Shown here: positions 8,092 to 17,609 of the stretch, piece after piece
Layout: every line of letters starts with the position of its first letter
Position numbering within the stretch: the first letter of the stretch is position 1
DNA from: Riemerella anatipestifer_E
Lineage (GTDB): Bacteria; Bacteroidota; Bacteroidia; Flavobacteriales; Weeksellaceae
Direction: 5' to 3'
Length of the DNA: 64,000 bases
Assembly (NCBI RefSeq): GCF_009932355.1
Contig: NZ_LEKU01000006.1
Span: 1-64,000, forward strand
Notes under the pieces: model-generated
Told to the model about the DNA's origin: nothing
Seen by the model: the letters and a program-made list of their open reading frames with translations, nothing else
Databases searched by the model: none
Translations under genes and position numbers: made by a program

Positions 8092-9318
8092 CTACTTACG
8101 ATTTTGAAATAAAAAACTAATAGTACCCAACATAAGTATAAAAATACCTATATACACCAACGGTAACCACGGGTCTAGCACCAATTCTAACACACTAATA
8201 TCTGACCATCGCCCTAAGTTTTCGTTATAGCTGACTTGATAGATTTTCCAACCATTAACTTCTAGTGGCTGATTAACCAATATTTTACCTTCCTCCACTT
8301 TTGAGCTTTCTTTTTGGTAAATTAAAACATCGGACTGATATTTTTTAGCCTCTGGTGGCGACATTACCAAAGTTCTATTTTCGCTTAGCTTGATAGCTTT
8401 AGGTGGAAACATAAAGTTTCCGCAAGAAATCCACTCTTCTTTTTGCTCTTGTGTTTTTTTATTTTTTACAATAACCTTAGCCGCATTAGTTGCTCCCCAC
8501 ATTGGGTTTTTAGCGTAAGTGTTCTCTCTAACAATAACTGCATTTTGTACATATTCTACCAGTTTCACCTCCCAATCTTCAAAAGTATGTGTCGCCCCTA
8601 CCTTTTCCAACATAAAGCCGTCTGGTTTAGACTTTGGTAAAGTTTCCCCTTTTTCATCTATAAGGAATAGCTTGTTAGGATAAATCTCCATCTCAAACTT
8701 CTTGAGTTCAAGTGCTAGTGGTAGCTCTACCACATGTCCATTCTCATCTACTGCTCTCCATTCGGGACGACCATCTTGCAGAGTCATTTTAAGTTTCGTA
8801 AGGTCTCCCTGACCTAAAACTCCAGCAAATAAAGCTAACCATAACCCAAAATGATTGAGTAAAAAAGTAATGTTTTTCGCTTGAAAAACCAAGGCTCTCT
8901 TGAGAATACTCAACCACAAATTGATCAATAGAATAAAGAAAATCAAGGCAAAATACCATGTAGTCGTAATCTGATTAACCCCCAACTTGTTAAGTGTATT
9001 ATAATAAGTAGATTCTGGAGCCACATTAAATACGCCCAAACCTATACTCAAAAAGCCTAAAACAATGGTAGTTACAATAGCAAACGGTGAGCTATCTAGC
9101 AAACTAATGATTTTCTTCTGCTTGAAGAAATTAAAAATAAGCGTCCATACCAATACAAAGCCTACACCAGCCCCTATATTATATGGAAACGAAACATACT
9201 GTTTAGGAATATTTCCTAAAAAATACTGAAGAAGAACTCCCAACGCCAACAACCCTAAATTGATAATTAAGGCATCTCTAAACTGAGTTCTACTAGTTAA
9301 TGTATTTTCAAATTTCAT
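8092..9318 (-). CDS. resB: ResB-like cytochrome c biogenesis protein
   Basis: This 408-residue membrane protein has four hydrophobic segments (about 15-35, 45-65, 80-100, 120-165) followed by a large periplasmic domain and a last C-terminal membrane segment (LPLVYIGIFILMLGTISFLF), the usual ResB layout. The periplasmic part ends in GWKIYQVSYNE, a typical ResB motif. It partners with CcsA, encoded directly downstream. A terminator-like hairpin separates it from nrfA, so expression may be partly independent. Confidence 0.88.
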   Translation of the reverse strand: MKFENTLTSRTQFRDALIINLGLLALGVLLQYFLGNIPKQYVSFPYNIGAGVGFVLVWTLIFNFFKQKKIISLLDSSPFAIVTTIVLGFLSIGLGVFNVAPESTYYNTLNKLGVNQITTTWYFALIFFILLINLWLSILKRALVFQAKNITFLLNHFGLWLALFAGVLGQGDLTKLKMTLQDGRPEWRAVDENGHVVELPLALELKKFEMEIYPNKLFLIDEKGETLPKSKPDGFMLEKVGATHTFEDWEVKLVEYVQNAVIVRENTYAKNPMWGATNAAKVIVKNKKTQEQKEEWISCGNFMFPPKAIKLSENRTLVMSPPEAKKYQSDVLIYQKESSKVEEGKILVNQPLEVNGWKIYQVSYNENLGRWSDISVLELVLDPWLPLVYIGIFILMLGTISFLFQNRK

Positions 9319-9343
9319 ATCAATTCTATCTATTTCATAAACA

Positions 9344-9380
9344 TAAAAACTCCCACAACTTCGACTAGAAATGTAGGAGC
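9344..9380 (-). terminator. Terminator or attenuator between nrfA and resB
   Basis: On the minus strand an 8-bp stem (complements of 9372-9379 and 9350-9357, one G-T pair) is followed by five T. It would end or reduce transcription from nrfHA into resB-ccsA. Confidence 0.7.
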
Positions 9381-9395
9381 TTAATATTATTAGTC

Positions 9396-10862
9396 TTATT
9401 TATCTTTTATCAGAACTCCCTTAGCTTTTGCTTTCTTCAACCATTCTGGAACTACGGTTTTCATAAACTGTGCTTTAGCAGCTGATTCTTTAGGTATATC
9501 TAAACCAATGAATTTTTGTGCTTTAGCTTTAGTACTTACATCTGGCATTACAAACTTACCACTAATATTTTTCTTGTTAGAAATATCATTCATCTTCGCT
9601 TCAGCTTGTACTGCTAAGTAAAGACCATCACCCAAAATACGCTGAGATTCTAGTGGTGCGTGGAACGCAGCTCCGTGTGATGCAGTAATGAAATCCCATC
9701 TCCATTGTGATTTTCTGATAAGGTCTAAAACAGGTTTCATTTCTTGCTCAGTAGCATTATTATCCCAAAGGAATTTAGCCATTAAATGAACTTTTGCTAA
9801 CTGCTTTTCTAATCTATTTCTAAGTTGATATACCATATCTTGTCTTTCGTACACATTCTGAGCAAGAGTAGTTTCTGACTCTCTATGACAAACCTGACAA
9901 GTATTATTGATATTAGCCAATGGGCTAGAAATGTGGTGGTCTGTATATTTAACCCCTCCTTCTGACTTATATGGCATGTGGCAATCTGCACAAGACACTC
10001 CTCTCTGAGCATGGATACCTAAATTATAAACTTCAAAATCTGGGTGCTGAGCTTTTAGAATAGGTGCTTTACTCAACTTATGTACAAAGTCTACATGTTT
10101 TGCATTATCATAATATTCTTCCATATTTTCTAGAGACATACCTTTATCCCAAGGGAAAGTAAGGTATTTATTATCCCCTTTAAAGTAATACTCCACATGG
10201 CACTGTGCACAGACTAAAGAACGCATCTCTTGGTGTGTTGCTTTCTTAATATCTTTACCCATTCTTTGATAAGCCTCTACCAATGCAGGGCGAGTAATGG
10301 TTAAATTCATAGTCTTAGGGTCGTGGCAATCTGCACAACCAATAGGGTTTACCACATCGCTTCCAAGTTGAGACCACTTAGCTTTATAGAAGTTTTCTAC
10401 TCCCATTTGGTTCATCATTCTAGGCACATCTGGGCTTTTACAAGTCCAACAAGTCCCTGGTTGCACATCTGGATGATTAGCATCAGGAGCACCTGTTCTT
10501 AGAGTACCCACCACATCTTTCACTGAATAGAAATGCCCTCTAGGTGCTTTATAATCTTTTGCAAAAGCATATCCCGCCCAAAGGATTACCATTTCTGGTC
10601 TTTCTTCTAGCAAGTCGTCATCGTTACTACTCATATGTTTAGATCTAAAAGTAGTGTCTGCTGTTTTTGCCCAAGATTCATACTCACGAGGGTAAGAATC
10701 TCCCCAAATTTCATTTCTAGACTCAAAATCTTTAATATTATTATTAGCTTTAGAAAGATGCATAGACTCTGCCTTTCTCTGCATAATAGAATTAGCAAGC
10801 ATCCCCAAACCAAAAATAACCACTCCTAAAATTCCTACAATTAACCAACTCTTGCGTTTCAT
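9396..10862 (-). CDS. nrfA: Cytochrome c nitrite reductase, catalytic subunit NrfA
   Basis: NrfA reduces nitrite to ammonium with six electrons in the periplasm. The 488-residue protein has an N-terminal signal or anchor (SWLIVGILGVVIFGLGML) and five heme motifs. The first is CWTCK at residues 138-142, the lysine-ligated catalytic heme diagnostic of NrfA. The others are CADCH, CAQCH, CADCH and CQVCH. It lies 22 nt downstream of nrfH, its membrane quinol dehydrogenase partner. The order nrfH-nrfA followed by resB-ccsA is a complete, self-maturing respiratory ammonification unit. Confidence 0.97.
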   Translation of the reverse strand: MKRKSWLIVGILGVVIFGLGMLANSIMQRKAESMHLSKANNNIKDFESRNEIWGDSYPREYESWAKTADTTFRSKHMSSNDDDLLEERPEMVILWAGYAFAKDYKAPRGHFYSVKDVVGTLRTGAPDANHPDVQPGTCWTCKSPDVPRMMNQMGVENFYKAKWSQLGSDVVNPIGCADCHDPKTMNLTITRPALVEAYQRMGKDIKKATHQEMRSLVCAQCHVEYYFKGDNKYLTFPWDKGMSLENMEEYYDNAKHVDFVHKLSKAPILKAQHPDFEVYNLGIHAQRGVSCADCHMPYKSEGGVKYTDHHISSPLANINNTCQVCHRESETTLAQNVYERQDMVYQLRNRLEKQLAKVHLMAKFLWDNNATEQEMKPVLDLIRKSQWRWDFITASHGAAFHAPLESQRILGDGLYLAVQAEAKMNDISNKKNISGKFVMPDVSTKAKAQKFIGLDIPKESAAKAQFMKTVVPEWLKKAKAKGVLIKDK

Positions 10863-10884
10863 AACTTTATGTATTATTATTTTT

Positions 10885-11490
10885 CTACTTGTTTGCTTTT
10901 TCTTTTGTCATTTTATTAAGCCATTCAGGCACTGGAGTTTCCGCCAAAGGCACTCTAGCATGAGGTGCAGAATTAAGCCCTCTTACATTACCATGTGGCA
11001 CATCTCTATGGCACTCCCAACATAGTTTACCTTCGTCCTTATGAGCCATACTTGCTGTTACAGAGGCTGTACCCACCACACTATTCAAATCATTATGACA
11101 ACGGATACAATTCTCCTGAACTACTGTTTCCCCTGGTTTTCTAATTTTAATTACCTGAGGCTCCATTCTTAGAGAATACATACTGGCGTGTCTCATACCG
11201 TCCATTGCTTTAAAATAGTACTTTCTGAAGACATTGTCGTGAGGTACATGACAATCGTTACAATTAGTTACCCTACCATGAGAAGAGTGAAACCATGTAG
11301 AGTACTCCGGAGCCATAATATGGCAGTTTACACAGGCTTTAGGATCATCTGAAAGGTAAGAGTACGCTTTAGAAATGTAAAACACATACATAAATAACCC
11401 AAGTGCTACTCCTAATAGTACAGGAAATAACCATCTTTCCTTCCGTCTATTTGTTTTAGACTTACCTTCATAGTTTTCTCTCTTCATCAT
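10885..11490 (-). CDS. nrfH: Cytochrome c nitrite reductase, membrane subunit NrfH
   Basis: NrfH is a NapC/NirT-family tetraheme quinol dehydrogenase that passes electrons from menaquinol to NrfA. The 201-residue protein has one N-terminal membrane helix at about 20-40, then four CxxCH motifs: CVNCH at 53-57, CNDCH, CIRCH and CWECH. It is the first gene of the nrf operon. Two adjacent Met codons (11490 and 11487) are possible starts. A -7 box lies just upstream. Confidence 0.95.
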   Translation of the reverse strand: MMKRENYEGKSKTNRRKERWLFPVLLGVALGLFMYVFYISKAYSYLSDDPKACVNCHIMAPEYSTWFHSSHGRVTNCNDCHVPHDNVFRKYYFKAMDGMRHASMYSLRMEPQVIKIRKPGETVVQENCIRCHNDLNSVVGTASVTASMAHKDEGKLCWECHRDVPHGNVRGLNSAPHARVPLAETPVPEWLNKMTKEKANK

Positions 11491-11515
11491 AGGGGTCTAT
11501 TTTTAAATTACTAGA

Positions 11516-11523
11516 CAAAGGTA
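11516..11523 (-). promoter_or_regulatory. -7 box for nrfHA
   Basis: On the minus strand the sequence reads TACCTTTG, matching TAnnTTTG, 26 nt upstream of the nrfH start. No convincing -33 box is seen, which fits an activator-dependent promoter. Confidence 0.5.
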
Positions 11524-11597
11524 AATAGTATTAAATATTTCTTCCTAATAAAACCACCTAATAATTATCATATTTTTAAAAATTAACCTTGATTAAA

Positions 11598-11638
11598 TGA
11601 TAAATATTAACTGATAAATATCATTATGACAAATATCA
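11598..11638. promoter_or_regulatory. Three near-identical 12-bp boxes, candidate operators
   Basis: TGATAAATATTA (11598-11609), TGATAAATATCA (11612-11623) and TGACAAATATCA (11627-11638) lie 14-15 nt apart between divergent nrfH and the porin gene. The middle copy has perfect inverted arms TGATA/TATCA. A dimeric regulator controlling both directions is a reasonable inference. The boxes do not match a classical Fnr site. Confidence 0.5.
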
Positions 11639-11717
11639 CAACAAAATACACTTATTAGAAACTGATTTGATACTAATTTTGTCTAGCATTTGAATTATTA
11701 ACTTAATAATAAATATT

Positions 11718-13040
11718 ATGAAAACTTATTATTTACCTTTATTGAGTATTTTTCTATTATCTCATTCTCAAATATTAGCTCAGGATTCTTCAAACAAAGA
11801 CAATACTTTCGACATGTCCTTGCAAATTCGTCCAAGAACTGAGTACAGAAACGGAGCCTACACTCCATTAAACCAAGGCGAGCAGAATGCTTTTCTCACA
11901 CACAACAGAACAAGACTGAGCATGAATTACTCTAACAAAGACTTATTAAAGGTAAAATTCTCAGTACAAAACATCAATATTTGGGGGCAAGCTAACCAAG
12001 TACAAACCGTTGACCCAACAGGAGGAATGTCTATCTACGAAGCATATGCAGACTTAAAGTTATCCGAAAATCTAAGAACTAGAGTAGGACGCCAAATGAT
12101 AGCTCTAGATGATGATAGAATTTTCGGAAGCCTTGACTGGCATCCTGCAGGAAGAAGCCACGACGCTTTAGCCCTAGAATGGAATAAAAACAATACTAGC
12201 GTAATTACTTATGCCGCTTTTAACCAAAATTATAAAAACAACAACCTTAATGTAAATAATCCAATAGGTCAATTTTTTACTCCTACAGATGCGCAGCCGT
12301 ACCAGCACCTTCAGTTGATTCATTTTAAACATCAACTATCCAAAACTTCTTATTTTTCAATATTATTGAATAACCTAGGCTACCGAAACGATTTATTACC
12401 TGATACCAAAACACATAACTTACAAACTTTTGGTATGAATTATTTTGGTAAGAAAAACGCTTGGAACGGACATTTCTCATCTTATTATCAAATGGGAAAA
12501 AACGCTCTGGGTACTAAAAAATCTGCCTATTTACTTTCTGGTTCATTAGGTTATCAAGTTGCAAAACCTCTCAATATCAGCATCGGAGCAGATTATCTCT
12601 CTGGCGACGATGCCAACAGAACCGATAACATTTCTAACTCATTCGACCCACTTTATGGAACTCACCATAAATTCTATGGTTTCATGGATTATTTTTATGT
12701 AGGGAACGCTCATAAAAATGTAGGATTATTAGACACCCATGTTAAGCTATCTGCAAAGGTTAGCCCGTCACTAAATCTAGGATTAAATACCCATTTATTC
12801 TATTCTGGAGCTAACATTTACAGCAATGATAAAAAGCTATCCTCTTACCTTGGTAATGAATGGGATTTCACTTTTGGATATAATGTGATGCCTAATGTAA
12901 GTATTGTAGGTGGTTATTCTTTCTTCCTAAACACAGAATCATTGAGATATCTTAAAAATAAAAGCACAGCCAACCCTTATCAAGATTGGTTTTGGGTAAG
13001 TTTAAATGTAAACCCTCAGATTTTAAAAGCTAAATTTTAA
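11718..13040 (+). CDS. Alginate-export-family outer-membrane beta-barrel protein
   Basis: This is a predicted outer-membrane porin of 440 residues. It has a signal peptide (MKTYYLPLLSIFLLSHSQILAQ), then many alternating amphipathic strands. Family-like motifs are LQIRPRTEYRNGAY, YEAYADLKL, RVGRQMIALDDDRIFGSLDW and a C-terminal WFWVSLNVNPQILKAKF. Alginate export is the family name, not a proven role here. It is transcribed divergently from nrfHA, so a link to nitrite respiration, such as solute entry, is suggested by position only. Confidence 0.82.
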   Translation: MKTYYLPLLSIFLLSHSQILAQDSSNKDNTFDMSLQIRPRTEYRNGAYTPLNQGEQNAFLTHNRTRLSMNYSNKDLLKVKFSVQNINIWGQANQVQTVDPTGGMSIYEAYADLKLSENLRTRVGRQMIALDDDRIFGSLDWHPAGRSHDALALEWNKNNTSVITYAAFNQNYKNNNLNVNNPIGQFFTPTDAQPYQHLQLIHFKHQLSKTSYFSILLNNLGYRNDLLPDTKTHNLQTFGMNYFGKKNAWNGHFSSYYQMGKNALGTKKSAYLLSGSLGYQVAKPLNISIGADYLSGDDANRTDNISNSFDPLYGTHHKFYGFMDYFYVGNAHKNVGLLDTHVKLSAKVSPSLNLGLNTHLFYSGANIYSNDKKLSSYLGNEWDFTFGYNVMPNVSIVGGYSFFLNTESLRYLKNKSTANPYQDWFWVSLNVNPQILKAKF

Positions 13041-13066
13041 GTCAAAATAAAACTTAATACAATCCA

Positions 13067-13102
13067 TAAAAAAGGAGACCTAACATTAGGTCTCCTTTTA
13101 TT
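13067..13102. terminator. Bidirectional terminator
   Basis: An 11-bp stem (13071-13081 with 13088-13098) has A-rich and T-rich flanks. It lies between the converging porin and subtilase genes. Confidence 0.88.
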
Positions 13103-13122
13103 TACTTAATATGATTTACATC

Positions 13123-15756
13123 TTATTTCTTAATAAATTTAGAAGAAACAGTTTCTAAATCATTCTCTACATTTACCACATAAGCACCTGTAGCAAGATT
13201 TGAAACATTAAGTTTATTTACTCCCGCTTCAGCTTTAGTTTCCACAACCATACGTCCTGCCATATCATATACTTTTATAATCGCATTTTTAGACAATTTT
13301 TCAGGAACATCTACATAAGCCACATCTGTTACTGGATTAGGATAAACTTTAAAGTCATTATTGCTAGACACCATATCAGAAGCACCCTCAGCGAAACTAG
13401 TATAACCTGGCTCTAACCTTAATGTATAGCAAGAGTTAGGACTAGAACCTGAATATGGACTCACTAACATATAATAAGTACCTGCCGCCAAATAAGTTTG
13501 TATCAACTCAGATTTTGTTCCAGAGTTAAGAGATGACCTAATTTGAGTTCCTGCACTATTGTACAATCTTAAATCTATATCATGAGTTAATCCACTTAAC
13601 TTTACTGTAACATAACCTGCAGTACTTGTAGTTAACACATAATAATCTCTATCTGTAGTTGTCTCTATTGCAGCATTATAATCTCTATTCAACGCCGTAA
13701 TTCTAGTTGCAGCAGAGAATGTATTATTAGGCTCATAAGCACCATTACAAGTAGTTACCGCAGCACTTGATGTTCTAAACGAAGCAGCTGCATAATTACT
13801 CATAGAAGTTGAAGAACAATTAGTTCTCACTCTCAAATCATAAGCTGTATCTGCTAAAAGACTTGTAAGAGAAACAGTAGTAGATGTTGTAGTAGTTAAA
13901 TCTACCCAAGAAGAGCTAGATGCTAATTTATACTGCAATGTATAGTTTACATTAGCCGAAGAGCTTGCCGTCCAAGAAACTCTAGCCGTAGATGTAGTAA
14001 CATCACTTACCGTCATATTAGATGGGTCGCCACACACTGTAGGTGTTGGTGTCGGCGTTGTTGTTCCCCCTTCATTAGCTCCAGTAACTATTAGAGTATA
14101 GTTTTGACTAGAGTTAGTCAATGTTCCTTTATGAGAAACTCTTACCGTATATTCCCCCGCAGGAACCACTCCTAAATCAACTCTCTCAAAGTTATCGCTA
14201 TTGTTATCTCTTTTAGCGTTAGTACTTCTAGAAGTAAGAGCCCAAGGGAAATAAGTAGTACCATTAGAAGAAGTTACTCTTAGGTCTAAATCGTTAACCA
14301 ATCTTCTAATAGAGCTATTTAACTGAGACGATGTCTGAAGAGGTCCTGCTGGATCATACCAAGAAATTGACACTCTAATAGGCGTAACTCCGTCAGAAAC
14401 TATCTTTTTAGTATAAGATGCTCCATTAGCTAAATTTAAATTTTCTATTGAAGAAGAAGTTCCTCTAGCATCAATTGCCTCTACCATTTTCTTTACATTA
14501 AGAAGCCCCCAACCAAAATTAGCATCAGGACCTTCCATACCTGCATCATCAGCCGTATGCAAAGCTAAACCTTTCAGCTGAGCTCCTAGCATAAATTGTC
14601 CTTCTTTATTATTATAATGCTGTTGAACCAAAAGTAGAGAACCTGTAACATTAGGACTCGCCATAGATGTACCTGTATAACTATCATAGTAAGCATTTCC
14701 ATAAGTTTTACCAGTACTAGTAGATGTATATGCAACTGGAGAATATACTTGAACCCCATTACCTGCTATATCTGGCTTTACCCTTAAATCATCAGTAGGA
14801 CCTTGACTACTAGAAGAAGCGATAGTTACAGATAATAGATTACCCTGAGCATCCACATTAGCATCATTAGCATTAGCTACAACTAATGCGTTTTTAGATG
14901 TAGAATGCCCTGTTAATTTATCATAATCATTAGTAGTACCTCCTAGTGGACTTGCATTAAGCAATTCGTATCTACCCGTGGTCTCATTATAGCCATAGTT
15001 AGACCCATCATTACCAGCAGCTACACACATTAAATAATATGGTGCACTATACATCAATCTATCCCAGTCTGCAGACTCTCCTATATAAGCTCCAAAATAC
15101 CAATCTGGAAGAGATAACGAATTATATCCGTATGAATGATTACTCAACAACATACCTGCTCTCGCCGCTGTACTTGCTTCAGAGTAGTCTGATGACCAAT
15201 CGTAAGAACGAATTAAAGCTTTGCTTGCCATACCTTTAGCTGCCGCAGTTACACCTGCCGCAGCAATAGTTCCTCCCACATGGGTTGCGTGGTTATCCCC
15301 ATTATAACTAGCACCATCTCCTACTGTAACTCTATTACCAAACTCTGTATGAGAAGGTCTTACACTACCTGCATCCCATACATAAGCCGTCATACCCTGC
15401 CCATCTAATTGCAATCCTAAACTACCTCCCGTATTTAGGTGATTAGCTCTGGTAGATCTTGCCGCAGCAACATTATTATTGGTAAAATAAATAGGAACTC
15501 CATTCTCTACTCTAATAAGCTCTGATGTCCCACCTTCCTTATGTTGAATCTTCAATGGTAGATTATTTGTCTTCAAAAACTCCGCTAATTCAGCTTTTTG
15601 TTTTTGTTCTTTAAGTTTACTCTCATCAACAATTTTGTCTAATTTTTGCTGATTGTACTCTCTAGCGATTTTTAATCGCTGTTGCTCCGTTTGAGCAAAG
15701 AAGAAGACAGATACCCCTAATGTAAAAGCCCCCGTAAATAATACTTTCTTTTTCAT
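13123..15756 (-). CDS. Secreted subtilisin-like (S8) protease with T9SS sorting domain
   Basis: This is a secreted serine protease of 877 residues. It has a signal peptide (ending near FFFAQ), a charged propeptide, and an S8 domain with the Asp motif YVWDAGSV, the His motif NHATHVGGTI and the Ser motif GTSMASP. Then follow a fibronectin type III domain (CGDPSNMTVSDVTTSTARVSW), a PPC-like domain (NGAYEPNNTF) and a C-terminal type A sorting domain (VYPNPVTDVAYVDVP and GAYVVNV) ending in lysines. It should be exported by the type IX system and attached to the surface or released. Host or nutrient protein degradation is the likely role. Confidence 0.93.
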   Translation of the reverse strand: MKKKVLFTGAFTLGVSVFFFAQTEQQRLKIAREYNQQKLDKIVDESKLKEQKQKAELAEFLKTNNLPLKIQHKEGGTSELIRVENGVPIYFTNNNVAAARSTRANHLNTGGSLGLQLDGQGMTAYVWDAGSVRPSHTEFGNRVTVGDGASYNGDNHATHVGGTIAAAGVTAAAKGMASKALIRSYDWSSDYSEASTAARAGMLLSNHSYGYNSLSLPDWYFGAYIGESADWDRLMYSAPYYLMCVAAGNDGSNYGYNETTGRYELLNASPLGGTTNDYDKLTGHSTSKNALVVANANDANVDAQGNLLSVTIASSSSQGPTDDLRVKPDIAGNGVQVYSPVAYTSTSTGKTYGNAYYDSYTGTSMASPNVTGSLLLVQQHYNNKEGQFMLGAQLKGLALHTADDAGMEGPDANFGWGLLNVKKMVEAIDARGTSSSIENLNLANGASYTKKIVSDGVTPIRVSISWYDPAGPLQTSSQLNSSIRRLVNDLDLRVTSSNGTTYFPWALTSRSTNAKRDNNSDNFERVDLGVVPAGEYTVRVSHKGTLTNSSQNYTLIVTGANEGGTTTPTPTPTVCGDPSNMTVSDVTTSTARVSWTASSSANVNYTLQYKLASSSSWVDLTTTTSTTVSLTSLLADTAYDLRVRTNCSSTSMSNYAAASFRTSSAAVTTCNGAYEPNNTFSAATRITALNRDYNAAIETTTDRDYYVLTTSTAGYVTVKLSGLTHDIDLRLYNSAGTQIRSSLNSGTKSELIQTYLAAGTYYMLVSPYSGSSPNSCYTLRLEPGYTSFAEGASDMVSSNNDFKVYPNPVTDVAYVDVPEKLSKNAIIKVYDMAGRMVVETKAEAGVNKLNVSNLATGAYVVNVENDLETVSSKFIKK

Positions 15757-15781
15757 TTTTTATAAGTTTTATTAAACAATT

Positions 15782-15811
15782 CAAATATATATTTTTTACA
15801 ACAAAAACAAA
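15782..15811 (-). promoter_or_regulatory. Promoter of the subtilase gene
   Basis: Minus-strand TATATTTG (-7 box, 15782-15789) and TTTG (-33 box, 15808-15811) are separated by 18 nt, close to the Bacteroidota consensus spacing. It lies 25 nt upstream of the start. Confidence 0.65.
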
Positions 15812-15928
15812 ATATTATAACAAATAAATTAAAATAAAAAAATATACAATGCATAATATTTACAAAAAAAACACCATTTACCATCAAATTAAAATATATA
15901 AAAAATCGTTTTTATCATCATTTTTGTC

Positions 15929-15936
15929 TATTTTTG
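15929..15936 (+). promoter_or_regulatory. -7 box immediately upstream of the ABC transporter gene
   Basis: TATTTTTG matches TAnnTTTG and ends only 8 nt before the ATG at 15945. If used, the message would have almost no leader. Confidence 0.45.
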
Positions 15937-15944
15937 CCATATAA

Positions 15945-17609
15945 ATGAACTCACTAAAAACACTCAACCCTTATTTTTGGAAACACAAGAAACTTCTTTC
16001 TTGGGGGATTTTTTTCATTATAGCAAGTAACTTTTTTGCCATCTACCAAATTCAGTTTATAGGCAAAACTGTAGATATTATTCAAGAGGTTATATCCCAA
16101 AAAGACACCACTCAAGAGATTCTTTTTCGCACACTTTTAATTAACGGAAGTATCATCATAGGAGCCTCTGTACTGTCTGGCATATTTAGATTTATGATGA
16201 GACAAACCATTATTGTGGCATCTAGAAAAATAGAATATGAACTAAAAAATAATATCTACCGACAGTACGAAAAATTATCCTTAACTCAATACAAATCTAC
16301 CACTATAGGAGATTTGCTTAATCGACTAAGTGAAGATGTCGTTGCCGTAAGAATGTATCTAGGTCCTGGGATTATGTATGTCATCAACTTGGTGATACTA
16401 CTCATTATCACGAGTGTATATATGTTCCAAACTAACCTACAAATGACTCTTTGGACTCTTCTTCCCTTGCCTATACTTTCGTTCACTATTTATAAAGTAA
16501 GTTCTATTATCAATAAAAAGTCCAAAATCATGCAGAAAAGCCAATCTGCTATTTCTACATTTGTACAGGACAGTTTTTCTGGTATTAGAGTAATAAAGTT
16601 TTTCAATAAGGAAAAGTACATTCAACAGAATTACAACTCTAAGGTAAAACACTATCAAGAAAAAGCTCTAGACCTTGCCAAAACAGAGGCCTATTTTTTC
16701 ACGATAATATTACTAGTCATTGGTTTACTCAATATTATTATACTATATATTGGAGGACAAAAATACATAAAAGGAGAAATGAGCATAGGCGCCATTGCAG
16801 ATTTCTTTATGTATATCAATATCCTTATTTGGCCTTTTTCCATGGTAGGCTGGGTAACCTCAGTAAACCAAAGAGCTGCCGCCTCCATGCAAAGGCTTAA
16901 TGAGTTTCTTGACAAAAAATCCGAAATTACTAACAAAAATAAAAATCATTATAGCATAAAAGGAGATATAGAATTTCGTAATGTGAGTTACACATACCCT
17001 AATACAGGCATTAAAGCACTAAATAATATTAGCTTTAAAATAAAAGCAGGAGAATCTCTTGCTATTATGGGGAAAACAGGCACAGGAAAATCCACCATAG
17101 CTCTTCTTCTTTGCCGATTGATAGACCCAGATGAAGGAGATATTTTCATAGATGGCATCAATTTAAAAGAGCACAATCTAGAGGTTTACAGAAATGCTTT
17201 GGGCTATATTCCACAAGAAAGTTACTTGTTTTCTGACACCATCGAGAATAATATAGGCTTTGCCATAGATAATCCCAGCATAGAAACCATTGAAGAACAC
17301 GCTAAAAAAGCTGATATTCATAAAAATATCATTGAATTTAAAGACCAATATCAAACTATGGTAGGAGAAAGAGGTGTAATGCTATCTGGAGGACAAAAAC
17401 AAAGAATTTGCATCGCTAGAGCCCTTATAAAGAAGCCTACCATACTTATATTTGATGATAGCCTTTCTGCACTAGACACAGAAACAGAAGAAAACATTCT
17501 AAAAAATCTAGAAAACCTAGAAACGGAGTGTACCAGAATCATTATCACCCATCGTACATCTAGTGCTAAAAATGCACATCATACATTACATCTTTCCCCG
17601 AGCAACTAA
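15945..17609 (+). CDS. ABC exporter, fused membrane and ATPase domains
   Basis: This 554-residue half-transporter has six membrane helices in the first 310 residues and a C-terminal ATPase. Visible motifs are Walker A GKTGTGKS (376-383), Q-loop YIPQESYLFS, signature LSGGQKQR, and H-loop IITHRT. Walker B reads ILIFDD, with Asp505 where the catalytic Glu normally sits, as in the degenerate half of heterodimeric exporters such as BmrC or TM287. No partner half-transporter is nearby. It likely exports lipids, peptides or drugs; the substrate cannot be told. Confidence 0.88.
   Translation: MNSLKTLNPYFWKHKKLLSWGIFFIIASNFFAIYQIQFIGKTVDIIQEVISQKDTTQEILFRTLLINGSIIIGASVLSGIFRFMMRQTIIVASRKIEYELKNNIYRQYEKLSLTQYKSTTIGDLLNRLSEDVVAVRMYLGPGIMYVINLVILLIITSVYMFQTNLQMTLWTLLPLPILSFTIYKVSSIINKKSKIMQKSQSAISTFVQDSFSGIRVIKFFNKEKYIQQNYNSKVKHYQEKALDLAKTEAYFFTIILLVIGLLNIIILYIGGQKYIKGEMSIGAIADFFMYINILIWPFSMVGWVTSVNQRAAASMQRLNEFLDKKSEITNKNKNHYSIKGDIEFRNVSYTYPNTGIKALNNISFKIKAGESLAIMGKTGTGKSTIALLLCRLIDPDEGDIFIDGINLKEHNLEVYRNALGYIPQESYLFSDTIENNIGFAIDNPSIETIEEHAKKADIHKNIIEFKDQYQTMVGERGVMLSGGQKQRICIARALIKKPTILIFDDSLSALDTETEENILKNLENLETECTRIIITHRTSSAKNAHHTLHLSPSN

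Noticed and set aside
11580..11640. Classical Fnr box in the nrf intergenic region
   Set aside because: No TTGAT-N4-ATCAA arrangement is found; the boxes seen have a different form.
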